64,000 nt of DNA from Helianthus annuus (lineage: Eukaryota; Streptophyta; Magnoliopsida; Asterales; Asteraceae): contig NC_035449.2 in NCBI RefSeq assembly GCF_002127325.2, forward strand, positions 76,615,691 to 76,679,690, read 5' to 3'. Shown piece after piece: positions 1 to 11,450 of the stretch. The notes below the pieces were generated by a model. The model was not told the origin of the DNA. It did no database searches and worked only from the letters and a program-made list of their open reading frames with translations. Numbering within the stretch: the first letter of the stretch is position 1; every line of letters starts with the position of its first letter. Both the position numbers and the translations under genes were made by a program.

Positions 1-73
1 CACGAAGACTGATAAAGACTGAAGGCTTTGAAGACTTGACACTGAAGACTTCGTCAACATCCAAGGGGGAGTC
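1..73 (+). mobile_element. 3' end of C1 internal region with polypurine tract (left copy)
   Basis: This equals 24156-24228, the last internal bases of the copia-like C1 element. The purine run AAGGGGGAG at 63-71 lies 2 bp before the LTR and is the likely plus-strand primer. Confidence 0.8.
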
Positions 74-477
74 TGTTGGTGCATATGTCTGTCGACTTCG
101 TCTTGTATCGAGTCTTGCGTCTAGATTGGATAAAATGGAGCTCGGTAGGCTAGTTTAGAGAGAATTGGATGTGTTGGACCATTCCGCACGAAATGAAAGA
201 ATTCATTTCGCACGAAATGGCCTTTTTCTATTTCGTACGAAATGCCATGTCTATAAATACAGGGGCTACCCAATCATTTGTAACAGTTCTGATTCCAGTA
301 CTGAAGTGCTGCCGAGGTGTCTTCTGACTGTAAATCAATGTCAAGTCAATATACAAAACATTAAAAGTGATTCTGTGTGTAAATCAAGCTGATTCAAAGT
401 CGATACGTTAGTTTCTGCCTCTCGTATTATTAGAACTCTTCTGAACGACTTGTTTTGGTCGTGCAAACGATCCTACA
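74..477 (+). repeat. C1 3' LTR (left copy)
   Basis: A 404-bp LTR starting TGTTGGTGCAT and ending GATCCTACA, identical to 24229-24632. It contains three 16-bp near-palindromes of the type CATTTCG-NN-CGAAATG about 25 bp apart just before a TATA box (TCTATAAATA, about 250-259). It is followed at 478-482 by ACGTT, the target-site duplication seen complete around the right copy. Confidence 0.88.
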
Positions 478-2653
478 ACGTTCGACGTTGAAATTGCCAC
501 TGGAAGAACCGTTGCGGTCCGTTTTGTTCTACGTGATTGTACGCTTGAACTTAACAATCAAATCTTTCCTATCGATCTTATCCCGATGCAGCTCGGTAGT
601 TTTGATATCATAGTAGGTATGGATTTTCTTCATGAAAATCGTGCTGAAGTCGTTTGCTTTGATAAAATGATTCGTTTCTCACTCGCTAATGGTGATCAAC
701 TTTGTGTCTATGGTGAAGTCGCATCGAATAATCTTAAGCTTATGTCGTGTGTCCAAGCAAGCAAGTATCTCCGCAAAGAATACAAAGCTTTCTTAGCACA
801 CATCGTAGTAGCGAAGGAAAAGAAAAAGAAGGCAATTGACAAGGTGTCTGTGGTTTGTGATTTTCCTAATGTCTTTCCTGATGATATACCTGGTTTACCC
901 CCGAGTCGTGATATTGATTTTCATATTGACCTCATTCCTGGAGCAAATCCTATTGCTAAAGCTCTTTATCGCCTCGCTCCGTCCGAAATGCGCGAACTCT
1001 CGAGTCAACTCCAGGAATTACTCGACAAAGGCTTCATTCACCCTAGCACCTCTCCTTGGGGCGCACCATTTCTTTTTGTCAAAAAGAAGGATGGGTCGTT
1101 CCGGATGTGCATCGATTATATGGAGTTGAATAAGCTAATTATCAAGAATCGCTATCCCCTGCCCCGAATCGATGATTTGTTTGATCAATTGCAAGGTGCT
1201 ACATGTTTCTCGAAGATCAATTTACGCTCAGGCTATCACCTGTTACGAATCTAGGAGGAAGATATACCGAAAACCGCTTTCCGAACCCGATATGGCCATT
1301 ATGAATTTGTCGTAATGCCCATTAGTTTAACCAATGCACCCGCGGTTTTCATGGATTTGATGAACCGCGTGTATAAACCATTTCTTGACCGCTTCATCAT
1401 CGTGTTTATCGATGATATCCTTATCTATTCGAAGTCGAAAACCGAACACGCGCAGCATCTACGTTTGGTTCTCGAGTTACTCCAAGGGAATCGACTCTAC
1501 GCCAAGTTCTCCAAGTGTGAATTTTGGCTAGAGGAGGTTCAATTCCTCGGTCACACCGTCAATAGTCAAGGTATACATGTCGACCCCGCGAAGATCGAAG
1601 CTGCTAAGAATTGGGTTACTCTAAAATCACCATCCGATGTTCGTTCATTCCTCGGATTGGCGGGCTATTACCGTCGATTCATCGCTGACTTTTTGAAAAT
1701 CGCTATTCCGCTTACTTCTTTGATGCATAAAGACAAGCCTTTTGTTTGGGGAACTGAACAAGAGACTGCCTTTCAACCTCTCAAGCATATGCTCTGCAAT
1801 GCTCCTATCCTCGCTCTACCCGATAGAAACGATGACTTCGTTGTCTATTGTGATGCCTCGAACCTTGGTCTCAGTTGTGTTCTCATGCAACGGGACAAGG
1901 TTATCGCGTACGCCTCTCGTCAGCTCAAAATCCACGAGAAGAATTACACAACCCACGACCTCGAGCTAGGCGCAGTTGTTTTTGCGTTGAAGATTTGGTG
2001 ACACTACCTTTACGGTACTAAGTGTACGGTCTTCACCGACCATAAGAGCCTACAACACATCCTCAACTAAAAGGAACTGAATATGCGCCAACGCCGATGG
2101 GTTGAACTTCTTAACGATTACGACTGCGAGATTCGTTATCACCCTGGCAAAGCAAATGTTGTGGCCGATGCTCTAAGCAGACGAAGCTATCTACATAGCG
2201 TTCGTAATACTCATGCCCAACACGACCTCGAAGCATTGATTCATGATGCCCAGCACGCCTGCTTCGTTGAAGTTACCACACGAGAGGAAATGAAAAAGTG
2301 TGGTGCCGAATCACACTTTGTCACCAAATCCAATGGTATCTACTACTATCTAGATCGCATCTGGATTCCAAGTCGCAATAACCTTCGAGATATATTGCTG
2401 ACTGAAGCACACAAGTCTCGATGTTCCATTCATCCTGGAGCCGAAAAGATGTACCATGACCTTCGACTACGGTACTGGCGGCATGGAATGAAGAAGGATA
2501 TCGCAATCTATGTTTTGAAGTGCCTAACTTGTTCAAAAGTCAAGGCCGAACAGCAAAGACCCTCTGGCTTGCTTGTGCAACATGAGATCCCGATGTGGAA
2601 ATGGGAGAACATAGCCATGGACTTCATAACGAAACTTCCGCGTACACCTTCAG
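478..2653 (+). pseudogene. gypsy1 pol (protease end, RT, RNase H, integrase start), left copy
   Basis: Same sequence as 24633-26808. Frames at 586-1254, 1315-2001 and 2083-2653 together cover the end of protease, RT, RNase H and the integrase zinc-binding region of a Ty3/gypsy polyprotein. RT shows [11 protein letters not shown] and the catalytic box [10 protein letters not shown]; the integrase N-terminus shows the His/Cys pattern ending LKCLTCSKVKAEQQ. The frame is broken by TAG at 1252, TGA at 1999 and TAA at 2068. Motif A reads KINLRSGY where active elements have KIDLRSGY, so a catalytic Asp is lost. The gene stops inside integrase at 2653, where element W begins. Confidence 0.93.
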
Positions 2654-3224
2654 TGTCACACCCCAAACGATGGCGGAAACATCAGAGTGAGACGAAAACT
2701 AGATTGCAAGAGACTTCATAACGCTATTTGTGTCAAGTATTTAATAATTACTTTTTACATTGCTTAAACTAGAATATAACAAAGTTGAATAACAACAAGC
2801 ATAAAAGAACTAAAATTTCATTTCATTAATAACGGTTTAATACAAGGTTTAGAAACCAAATACAACATGCTTGAAATTAAAATACGATACAACAAGTATT
2901 AAAGTTTAAATGCGTTTCTAGGCAATCCTACTAGATTCCTTGCATCATCAGAATCCTGCAACATGTATTAAAAGAATAGACCAATACAAAAAGTATTGGC
3001 GAGCATACAAGTTTGAATCTAAGTATAAGTATAAAAGTTTATCTCAATCCAACGTGACAATTTACATTCAAGTTGAATCTAGCATACATGAACAACCTAA
3101 GCGTAACAAATAGCATGGATATACAAGTTGAGACTAACATGCATAAACAACCTAAGCGTAAATAACAATTAGCGTGGATATGCAAGTTGGAACTAACATG
3201 CATAAATAACCTAAGCATAACAAA

Positions 3225-3349
3225 TAACATGTTCGATGGATTGAGTGGTCGAATATGTTTGATTGTATAACGTGTTCGATGTATTAACTAACAAAATTTA
3301 CTTTATACAATCAAACATACTCGACCACTCAATTCATCGAACAAGTTAT
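3225..3349. repeat. Inverted repeat (hairpin) in W 3' LTR, left copy
   Basis: Arms at about 3225-3269 and 3304-3349 are complementary with a few mismatches; the loop is about 34 bp. The same hairpin in the W 5' LTR (35607-35734) is almost perfect. Confidence 0.85.
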
Positions 3350-3629
3350 TATTTATAGGTTAAATAAAGCCCTAATATTTATTGTTTTAATACAACTACA
3401 TTTTAATTAGAATTTTTTACTAATATTTTTGTTTTATAATAAGATTGGTATAAATATTTCATATTTTGATTTCCATTCCTATTGTTAAAGATATTGTGTA
3501 AAGTTAGAAATAGAAAAATAAAATAAAAGAAAAGATAGTAACTTATGTTAACGGTTTTAGAAAAGGAAAAAATAAGGATTAAATTTTAATCATCAAAAAT
3601 TGGCCAAAAATATGGCAAAACCGATCCTT

Positions 3630-3690
3630 AACGGGAATCAAACTCGTGATCTTCACTACGTGTGCACGCAGTCTGACCAACTGGCCTGTG
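3630..3690 (-). other. tRNA-like Pol III promoter module 1 (left copy)
   Basis: On the reverse strand a box-A-like GGCCAGTTGG (about 3677-3686) is followed some 35-40 bp later by a box-B-like GAGTTTGATTCCC (3633-3645), the spacing of a tRNA gene. Box B has two mismatches to GGTTCGANNCC, so this is probably a decayed tRNA-derived sequence (SINE head or tRNA pseudogene). Right copy at about 27786-27846. Confidence 0.4.
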
Positions 3691-3784
3691 TGTTTAACCT
3701 GTTTGGATAGGTTGATTTTAATTATACACATACTATGTCTGATTTGATTCATATACTAGTAATAAAATACTGGCGCGCACATGT

Positions 3785-3850
3785 ATGGGCCGGGTTTCGA
3801 ACCCGCGACCTGGCTTGTTTAATAACATCCCCAACCACTACACTATGCTT
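3785..3850 (-). other. tRNA-like Pol III promoter module 2 (left copy)
   Basis: On the reverse strand TAGTGTAGTGG matches box A (TRGYNNARNGG) and GGTTCGAAACC matches box B exactly, about 40 bp apart, with a T-stem-like GCGGG/CCCGG pairing around box B. No intact acceptor stem is seen. Probably a SINE head or degenerate tRNA gene inside the LTR. Right copy at about 27941-28006. Confidence 0.5.
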
Positions 3851-4054
3851 TGTGTTTGTTTTAAAAGTGAAATTTCATTAAACTTAAACATTATTTGCGT
3901 TTGACATTGTTGGTTGTTTATAAAAAAAAACAGTTGCAGCGCCAAATGAAAATAATAAAACAAAACATATCCATTGTTGTTATCTCCCTCGTTATGTTTA
4001 CTCAATCATTCGATTGTATGCACCCCCATGAATTATTCAAGCTGAAACTACAAA

Positions 4055-4105
<51 letters not shown>
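4055..4105. repeat. (AAT)17 microsatellite
   Basis: Seventeen perfect AAT units in the W LTR; 18 units in the right copy (28211-28264). Confidence 0.97.
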
Positions 4106-4106
<1 letters not shown>

Positions 4107-4230
4107 TTTAGAAATAATAGCTTTTTAAACTTTTCTACAACTTATCATTAATTGTTGTCTTTGATTTAAAAGAAAGTTATGGAATAATAATTTATGTAGA
4201 CTTTTAACTCTTGTCTTCTTCTTCTTCTTC

Positions 4231-4259
<29 letters not shown>
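4231..4259. repeat. Poly-A tract, 29 A
   Basis: An A29 run directly after a short CTT repeat; 28 A in the right copy at 28390-28417. Confidence 0.97.
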
Positions 4260-4261
<2 letters not shown>

Positions 4262-4841
4262 CAATCAACACTTCATGAACAAAAGTCATAGCTTTTTTTA
4301 TTACTTGAGGTTAATTAATCATTTCAGCCATTTAACATATAACAAGTAATAAGAAAACGAACTTAAGAAATAAAGTATACCGAAACGAAAAGAACGTGAA
4401 TCCCGACGTAAACTCCGACGTCGATACGAGTTCTCCGGGGACTTGCGGTCTCCGACGAGGGTATCTCCGGTCGTCTTCTCGGTCTACCGTCTCTCTCTCT
4501 TCGTCTCTTTTGCCGCCGCTCGTCAGTGGTGGCCGTTTTACTTGAAGGAGAAGGTGGTTGTGAGGTGAGGGGGTGCTAGGGTATACAAAGAGAACAGGGG
4601 GTGTTTGTCGGACCAAAACGGCTTCGGAGAGGGTGCGGCTGGGTGGTGTTTGGGTGCCAGAAAAATGAGGGAGGAGTTAGGGGTGTTGTGAGTGTTCATC
4701 GCTGGCAAAACGAGGCGCCAGAGCTCACCGGAGTGCGGCTCTGGTGGCCGGACACGGGAGAGAAGACAGAGGGTGAGCATGCGTATGCGGGTGTCTGGGT
4801 TTTGAAAAGTGGAAGAGATTAGGGTTTGTAACTTATTAAAT

Positions 4842-4853
4842 GGATATTTATAG
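4842..4853 (-). promoter_or_regulatory. Likely TATA box of the W LTR (left copy)
   Basis: Reverse-strand CTATAAATATCC lies about 310 bp after the LTR start. It is followed by a leader-like stretch and the longest reverse-strand open frames of the LTR, none recognisable. If used, the LTR would have U3 near 0.3 kb and a very long R/U5 of about 2.2 kb. Right copy about 29000-29011. Confidence 0.45.
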
Positions 4854-5161
4854 TTCGGTTTTTTTAATTGGGCTTGGACCCCAGGCCCACAATCCCATTT
4901 CGCGTGGGCCGATGTGTTTACGAGACCCATTTTTTGAACCCGATCGTTATAAAACATCATAAATTATAGTGCTAAGTCGAAGAACTCAAAATCACGTCTA
5001 AAATCGATATTTTGATGCGTATCTCGTAAATTGCGTCGCAACTCGTAAAACGAGTTGTGCATCGTATCTTGTCAGTTTTTCAATCCGATTTTGACTGTGA
5101 ATTCCAAAAACAGAAAAACGAACACGTATTTTCTAAAAACATGGAAATACGAGGCGTTACA

Positions 5162-6740
5162 CTCTCCCCTAATTTAGGAAATTTCGTCCCGAAATTTATT
5201 CAAGAGGAAGACCCTTGGAAGGATGGCATTCTCGAAGTATGTTTGATACAATGCGAGGAATAGATTGTGAGTGATCAAAGTTTGTATTCAATATAATAAG
5301 GGAAACACCGAATTTCTCATGGCACGTTTTTACGGAATTTTGGTAATATGGTAGGAACACTTATATATAGGAAGTACCAGCGGCGTATCCACCATGTTCA
5401 TATCATGTTACGTCCGTTTCACGACTCGGTGTCATGTTATGTTCCGTGTTATGATACACAGTAGAACCTACTACGGTTTTCATGCATCTACCAATATAAT
5501 CCCGTATGCATCCGCCATTATTTTGGTATGTGCATGATCCGCATAGTTTGTACTAGTAGTGTACGGGTCAGCGTACATTATCATATTACGATTATGAATG
5601 TGTGTGTGTGATAACGTATAAAGATTTAAGTATGTAAGCATGATTGTGTCAAAGTATGTGAATGAATTCCAAGTATGACCACCAAGTAGTGCGAATGTAT
5701 AAGTTAGAGTATGGGTATGAGTAAAATATTTGAACAATACGCAAGACATACTTAGTTTAACAAGATTAACGTATTACTGGCATGTGAATAAATAGGTCAA
5801 TCCATCGTGTACTGCAAAATGTCTTAACATGACCTCAAGAATACGGGTGGGCGCTACTCCTATAGCACTACACAAGCACTATACATGTTAAGTTGTGGCC
5901 TGATCAAAGTTAATGACTAATTGTCAATCCATCGTGTACCGCAAAATGTCTTAACATAACCTCAAGAATACGGGTGGGCGCTACTCCTATAGCGCTACAC
6001 AAGCACCATACGTGTTAAGTTGTGGCTTTGATCAAAGTTAGTGACAAGTTTATCACATAAGAATGTCCCGGTAATCCCGAATCAAGTGTAACTGTTAGTA
6101 CGTATGTATTGGATGGTTGAATGATAAATCAATTCTAGTATAACATTGGTTTTGAAATGAACGAGATAACAAGTATTAAATCACATAGAAATTCAGATAG
6201 CATAAAAGAGAGGTTTGATAAAATATTGGAACGTTTCGGGTTTAGAAACTTCAAGTATTCTAAAGTGACTCGTAAGTCCTTTCGAATTAGAGAGACGTGC
6301 TTTGGCCTAATAGGTAAAATACTCTCATCGACAGGCGATTAACTGCATTTTACCCTTCCCGTTAATACATGTCCCTAATTTGATCGAAAATATGAAACTT
6401 TGGCGAGATTGAAAATCGAAGAATGGAACCAGTAATCAAGGTGTGGATATCAATCCTAGCTTGACAATTTCGTCCCCAAAATGTGGTTTATTGAACGAAA
6501 CAAGATATAATCTCGAGTCGTCAACAGTGATCTACTAGAATATGAAGTGGAAATTCCCATCAAGATATGGATGTCAATCCTGACTTGATGGTAAATTTCG
6601 TGCAAAATAACATGACGGATCGATTGAAATTCGTCAACAAAGGCGGGAATCACCCCTGTTTTGATGAGTCACTTCGATGGCGGAATATGAGTATCTTCAA
6701 GTATGTATTGTGTAAATTGTCTTAGAAAGGACACATTGTA
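5162..6740 (-). mobile_element. W internal region, 3' part (left copy)
   Basis: Non-coding internal DNA of the reverse-strand W element. A polypurine tract (reverse AGGGGAGAG, 5162-5170) lies directly before the 3' LTR, preceded by the AATTTCGGGACGAAATTT stretch common at the end of plant gypsy elements. A 127-bp tandem repeat is present. No gag or pol motif is visible in any frame. Right copy 29320-30898. Confidence 0.7.
5796..6046. repeat. 127-bp tandem repeat, two units (left copy)
   Basis: Units 5796-5922 and 5923-6046 both begin GTCAATCCATCGTGTAC and carry ACGGGTGGGCGCTACTCC, with a few substitutions. Right copy 29954-30204. Confidence 0.92.
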
Positions 6741-6745
6741 TATTT

Positions 6746-9700
6746 TGTCACACCCTGACTTTTGCGGAAGCGTGATTATGTGTGACTTGCTTAGTATCAT
6801 TGCATTCAACCATAACAAACAACTACATGATAAAACCAAGATGTTCATCCATTAATTTAAGTTTAAAACATCACAAACAACATTGTCTTGATATCCAAAC
6901 ACATACTTCAAATCCAAAATACAAACCATGCAAATTGTTTAGAGTTCCATAAGGACTCGATAAAAGACTTTAATAAAAACCAGGTTTTGAAAGATGTGTC
7001 TTAACCAGGATAAGACACACTATCCAAACCCTTAGACTCCGGATGACATCTTTTATTTCCAACATTACTTGAAACTTCCAAACGCCCGCCAGATCCACAT
7101 GTAATTACCTGAAATACATGTAGTTTGAAAACATCAACAAAAGTTGAGCGAGTTCATGTGTTTAGTGTGTAAGCTCGAATAGACTTTGTAATCATTGTAA
7201 GTAATTATGTATTCGTAAAACCATGGTATGAAAGCAAACAAGGAAAACAGATCATCAATGGTTTGCAAGACCATTAATATGTGTGACGTGATGCAGAAAG
7301 GCTCAAACCTAGCAGATTTTGCACCGGGCTTCAGTTTGAAGTCATAGTCACCTCATGGGCCAAACCCCGGTCCACATGGGTGTGGGCTCGCTAAACCCAA
7401 ATAGATCTATCACTCATGTCCCTCGGTCCTACTACGAGGATTAATGGTCTTAAGCGTTGTACCCACCACTCACATGATCTAGCAGTACCTTTCCTTAGCT
7501 AACCATACCACATATAAACGTTTGTAAACAGTTTGTAACATGTACTTCACCCCCGAAGTTATAAAATTGAAAACAGTTAAAAGAAAAGGGGGACATGAAC
7601 TCACGGTTTTGCGTTCTTCAATCCGACTGTAATTAAAAGTTTCCTCTGGTGTACACGACTACCTATAACGTACTACGATCTATTAGACGAGCGGGTCTTG
7701 CCTTGACTTAGTATTAATTAGTGTCTTTGAGTTACGTTTCATTGTGTCTTCAATATTATTCCAAGTTATATAATTATTTGTTAAAATAATAAATATTTTA
7801 ACTTAAATTATATCTACTAAATTTTGGAATAATAGTTAAAATCATATATTTTAACTTGACACTTTTTATGTATTTACACATGTATATCTTTCCCAAGGAT
7901 GGGTGTATTTGTATTCATATTCTTATACTTGTATATTTTTGCCAAGTATCGGTGGCGTATTCCGGTGTGTATTTATACGTACGAGAATACGTATTTTCTT
8001 GTAATTGTTAAGTATTCTTATACTTAATTTTTGTATTAACTTTTCCGGAATATTATTTCTAATAAAAATTCTTCAATATATATTCTCAAAATATATATTG
8101 AAGATAGATTATATAGAAAAATTATTTATAACTTTTCCTTTGGCAAAAATAATTGTATTTTCATGTAAGCTTTAAAAATAATATATTTTCAAGTCCAACT
8201 TAGAAAATATATATAAATCCATTTTTCATCCAAAAATAATATATTTCAAGTTTATTCAAGAAAATACATTCTCTCCCAAAATAATGTATTTCATGTTTAT
8301 TCAAGAAAATATATTTTCTTCCCAAAAATAATATATTTTCTTATGGTAAAAAATATGATATAACTTTGTACTAATTGTAAAAATCACATTTTCATTCTCT
8401 TAGTGCCCCAAATACTAATTACCAAAATATACTTATGAATAAACTTTCTCGAATATTTTTGTGAGTTATATTCCTTTGTTCGGTTTCACCAATATTTTGG
8501 GTATTCTTTGTATATTTATTCTCTTGGAATTTTGGTAATATTTTGAATTGTAATTTTTGGTATTTTAATGAGTTATATTATTTCAAGTCCTAAAATAATA
8601 TAACTAATACACATAATATACAAATAATCACACACATGGTGACTTCTAAATATATATTTCCTAAATACATATTTAGTCACTTTTATTTATAAAAACCAAC
8701 CTCCAATATTTATAATTTTTGTAACAAAATTTATGGCAAACTTTATATGAAAATTCATGGTTTAAAATATACTTGTAAATATTTATTTTAAAAATATTTT
8801 TCTAAGTGTTAAATTTTTAAAAAATTTTGCCATAGTTTCCCCTAAAAATGGAGGTTTCCATGCCTTCAAGGCATATCATTTTCTTTTGTAAATCAACACA
8901 ATCAACCACAAATCAATCTATACTTACCAATTTTGCCAAAAACAAGCATAAACTACTACCTCATGAACTTGAAAATTTATAAAAATTTGTAGTAACTTAC
9001 TAGTGTGTTTAGTAAGCTTAGTTACCCTTTAAAGCGTGGTTGCTTATTTAAAAACTCCATTTTTGAAGAGATTAAATCTTCACAACTTGTAATTACATTT
9101 TCTAAAAATACTTCTTCTTGGATTTTTCTTGTTACATATGTGTTCCTACACTTATTAGCCACCAAAAATGTGGTTTATTTATTTAAGAACCAAGATTAAG
9201 TAAACTTTATATTTTTAACTTGGTTTCTTGGAAAATCATTCTTGAAATCATAGATTTTACAAGACTTTATTCTTACTTTGTTCATCACTTTACAAGAAAA
9301 ACATTTCATACTTTCATGTTCATGATTTTCATGAGGATGATCTATGATCTTTAATATTTTCATCCTCTCATCTTGCTAGATTATGTTTTTATCATTATCT
9401 AGCAAGATTATATGATGATCTACATCATTAACATAAACCATCAATCATCAAGTAGCACAACAACACTAAACAACATGATTTCTTAAGATTTTAGGCTTAT
9501 GTTCATGTTTTATGTTCTTGATTCTTAGTGTTCATCATGATTAACAACATGTATCTTCTTTTAATCAACAAAATATGATGTAAAATGAAGAGTATGATGT
9601 TCTTACTACTAGCTCAAGGCTAGGGATGATCACTAGAGAAAATGAGGTGGATAAAAGCAAATGGTGAAGGTCCTTTAACTTCCGAAAGCTCCAAGCTTCC

Positions 9701-10730
9701 TTGTGCACCTTCTAACACCTTTGTATGTATGTAGAATAGATGAAAGTTGGAAGATGATGATGGTTATGTGTGTGTGGGTTCTCGGCCGCAAGCAAGAAGA
9801 AAGGAAAGAGGAAGAGTGGTGTGTTATGAGTTATGAGAGTTATGATAGATTATGGTCTCATGGTTTCTTTATAATACCTCACCACATGTAAAACCTAATG
9901 TATATTGTGTTTGGAAAAGTAGGACAAGATCAATTAGTTTATACAAATAAAATCTTTGGGTGGGCCATGTGTTGGCCGATTGTAGGGGGGTCTAGGCATA
10001 GGTTTAAACTAAATAGTTAGTTAAGCAATTAGAAATCAAGTATTAGTTAGGTTATGTAGTTACTTGTTGTTATATAGTGTGTTATGATGTTCGGGGACCA
10101 TAACTAGCTTGGTAATGTTAAAACAATGCTTCTAGTGAAAATTTGGTGTTTCGGGTAGTGTCCGGTTGTTCGGTTGGTTACCGGTTCGTTAAGGTGCTAA
10201 ACTATGCAGTTTAGTGAGCTTTATGTTACCTTTTGTGACAGTTTTGATTCCCGACACTTAGGAAAGCATTAAGGACCATTTAACCATATTTATGCATGAT
10301 ATTAAAGTGTTTAAATGCTGAATTTTGCTAAATTCTACATAATTTTGTAGTTTATGTAAGTTTTAGGCAGTTTCCAGCACTTAAACTATCTCTAGGAAGG
10401 AAGTTTTGTGATCCTTACTTTCCTACACACTATACTATTGCAACTCTTGGTTTCTGGCTCATTCTGTATCTCAATACCATATCTGTCTATGTATTGAACT
10501 CCGTCAGCATTTTTCTGATTTGTCTGATAACTGTGCTGCCGGTGTTTCGTGCATCATTCAAATCAACAAAGTTTGCATGCAGTAATGATATGTCATTTGC
10601 AATATATGATGCACATGTATGTATATGGCAATAATCAGAAAGCAATTCAAGTCATTAATTGTAATTCAGCACAGTCATTAAGCACTAATCACTGTTATAA
10701 TTGTACGGATACCCGGAATTTTGAAAGTCA
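6746..10730 (-). mobile_element. Solo LTR of the Y family, 3985 bp (left copy)
   Basis: It begins TGTCACACCCTG and ends TTTGAAAGTCA, and is flanked by perfect TATTT duplications (6741-6745 and 10731-10735). It matches the LTRs of Y in many stretches, for example near 8890-9050 against 37140-37260 and near 10130-10300 against 38400-38560. Orientation is inferred from Y, whose primer-binding site sits beside the TGTCACACCC end. No internal region lies within the duplications, as expected after LTR-LTR recombination. It is very AT-rich and I see no gene in it. Right copy 30904-34888. Confidence 0.9.
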
Positions 10731-10735
10731 TATTT

Positions 10736-10882
10736 AGACAAAAGGAGATGTAGAAGCAAATAGGAAGAATTACATATTAAGCAAGAATCAGGAATGGTCG
10801 AGTTTTGGTACTTAGACTATATACTAGGTCGAACATGGCAATTCTACCTAATTCCCTATAGTTATGGTCTCTGATACCAATC
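10736..10882 (-). mobile_element. W internal region, 5' part with primer-binding site (left copy)
   Basis: A reverse-strand TTGGTATCAGAGACC at about 10867-10880 sits 2 bp inside the W 5' LTR end and fits the plant initiator tRNA-Met PBS. The remaining leader is about 110 bp before the solo-LTR insertion. Without that insertion the W interior is only about 1.7 kb. Right copy 34894-35040. Confidence 0.8.
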
Positions 10883-11450
10883 TGTCACACCCCAACCGAT
10901 GGCGGAAACATCGGAGTGAGACGAAAACTAGATTGCAAGAGACATAACTCTATTTGTGTCAAGTATTTAATAATTACTTTTTACATTGCTTGAACTAGAA
11001 TATAACAAATTTGAATAACAACAAGCATAAAAGAACTAAAATTTCATTTCATTAATAACGGTTTAATACAAGGTTTAGAAACAAAATACAACATGCTTGA
11101 AATTAAAATACGATACAACAAGTATTAAAGTTTAAATGCGTTTCTAGGCAATCCTACTAGATTCCTTGCATCATCAGAATCTTGCAACATGTATTAAAAG
11201 CATAGATCAATACAAAAAGTATTGGCGAGCATACAAGTTTGAATCTAAGTATAAGTATAAAAGTTTATCTCAATCCAACGTGGCAATTTACATTCAAGTT
11301 GAATCTAGCATACATGAACAACCTAAGCGTAACAAATAGCATGGATATACAAGTTGAGACTAACATGCACAAACAACCTAAGTGTAACTAACAATTAGCG
11401 TGGATATGCAAGTTGGAACTAACATGCATAAATAACCTAAGCATAACAAA
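10883..11450 (-). repeat. W 5' LTR, truncated at the duplication join (left copy)
   Basis: Starts TGTCACACCCCAACCGATGG and aligns with 35041-35608 base for base. It stops at GCATAACAAA, immediately before the hairpin arm that follows in the right copy. Confidence 0.88.

Larger units (their letters stand above)
2654..5161 (-). repeat. W element 3' LTR (left copy)
   Basis: A 2508-bp LTR on the reverse strand. Read in its own direction it starts TGTAACGCCTCG at 5161, right after a polypurine tract, and ends GGGTGTGACA at 2654. The first ~980 bp by plus coordinate align with the W 5' LTR at 35041-36020. It holds a reverse TATA box (4842-4853), two tRNA-like modules, a 45-bp imperfect hairpin (3225-3349), an (AAT)17 and a 29-bp poly-A. 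Right copy: 26809-29319. Confidence 0.85.
1..11450. repeat. Left copy (visible part) of a ~24-kb tandem duplication
   Basis: This stretch matches 24156-35608 end to end with the same nested elements in the same order. Open frames in the two copies translate identically. The only differences I found are one extra T in a T-run near 3412, 17 versus 18 AAT units, and 29 versus 28 A in a poly-A tract. The match stops at 11450, where this copy jumps to unrelated sequence while the right copy continues inside the W LTR. The left limit lies outside the window. Either a very recent tandem duplication or an assembly or haplotype artefact would explain it. Confidence 0.93.

Noticed and set aside
4332..4960. 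Reverse frames of 94 and 140 codons in the W LTR
   Set aside because: They lie in the LTR downstream of its TATA box, match no family I know and overlap each other; likely untranslated LTR.
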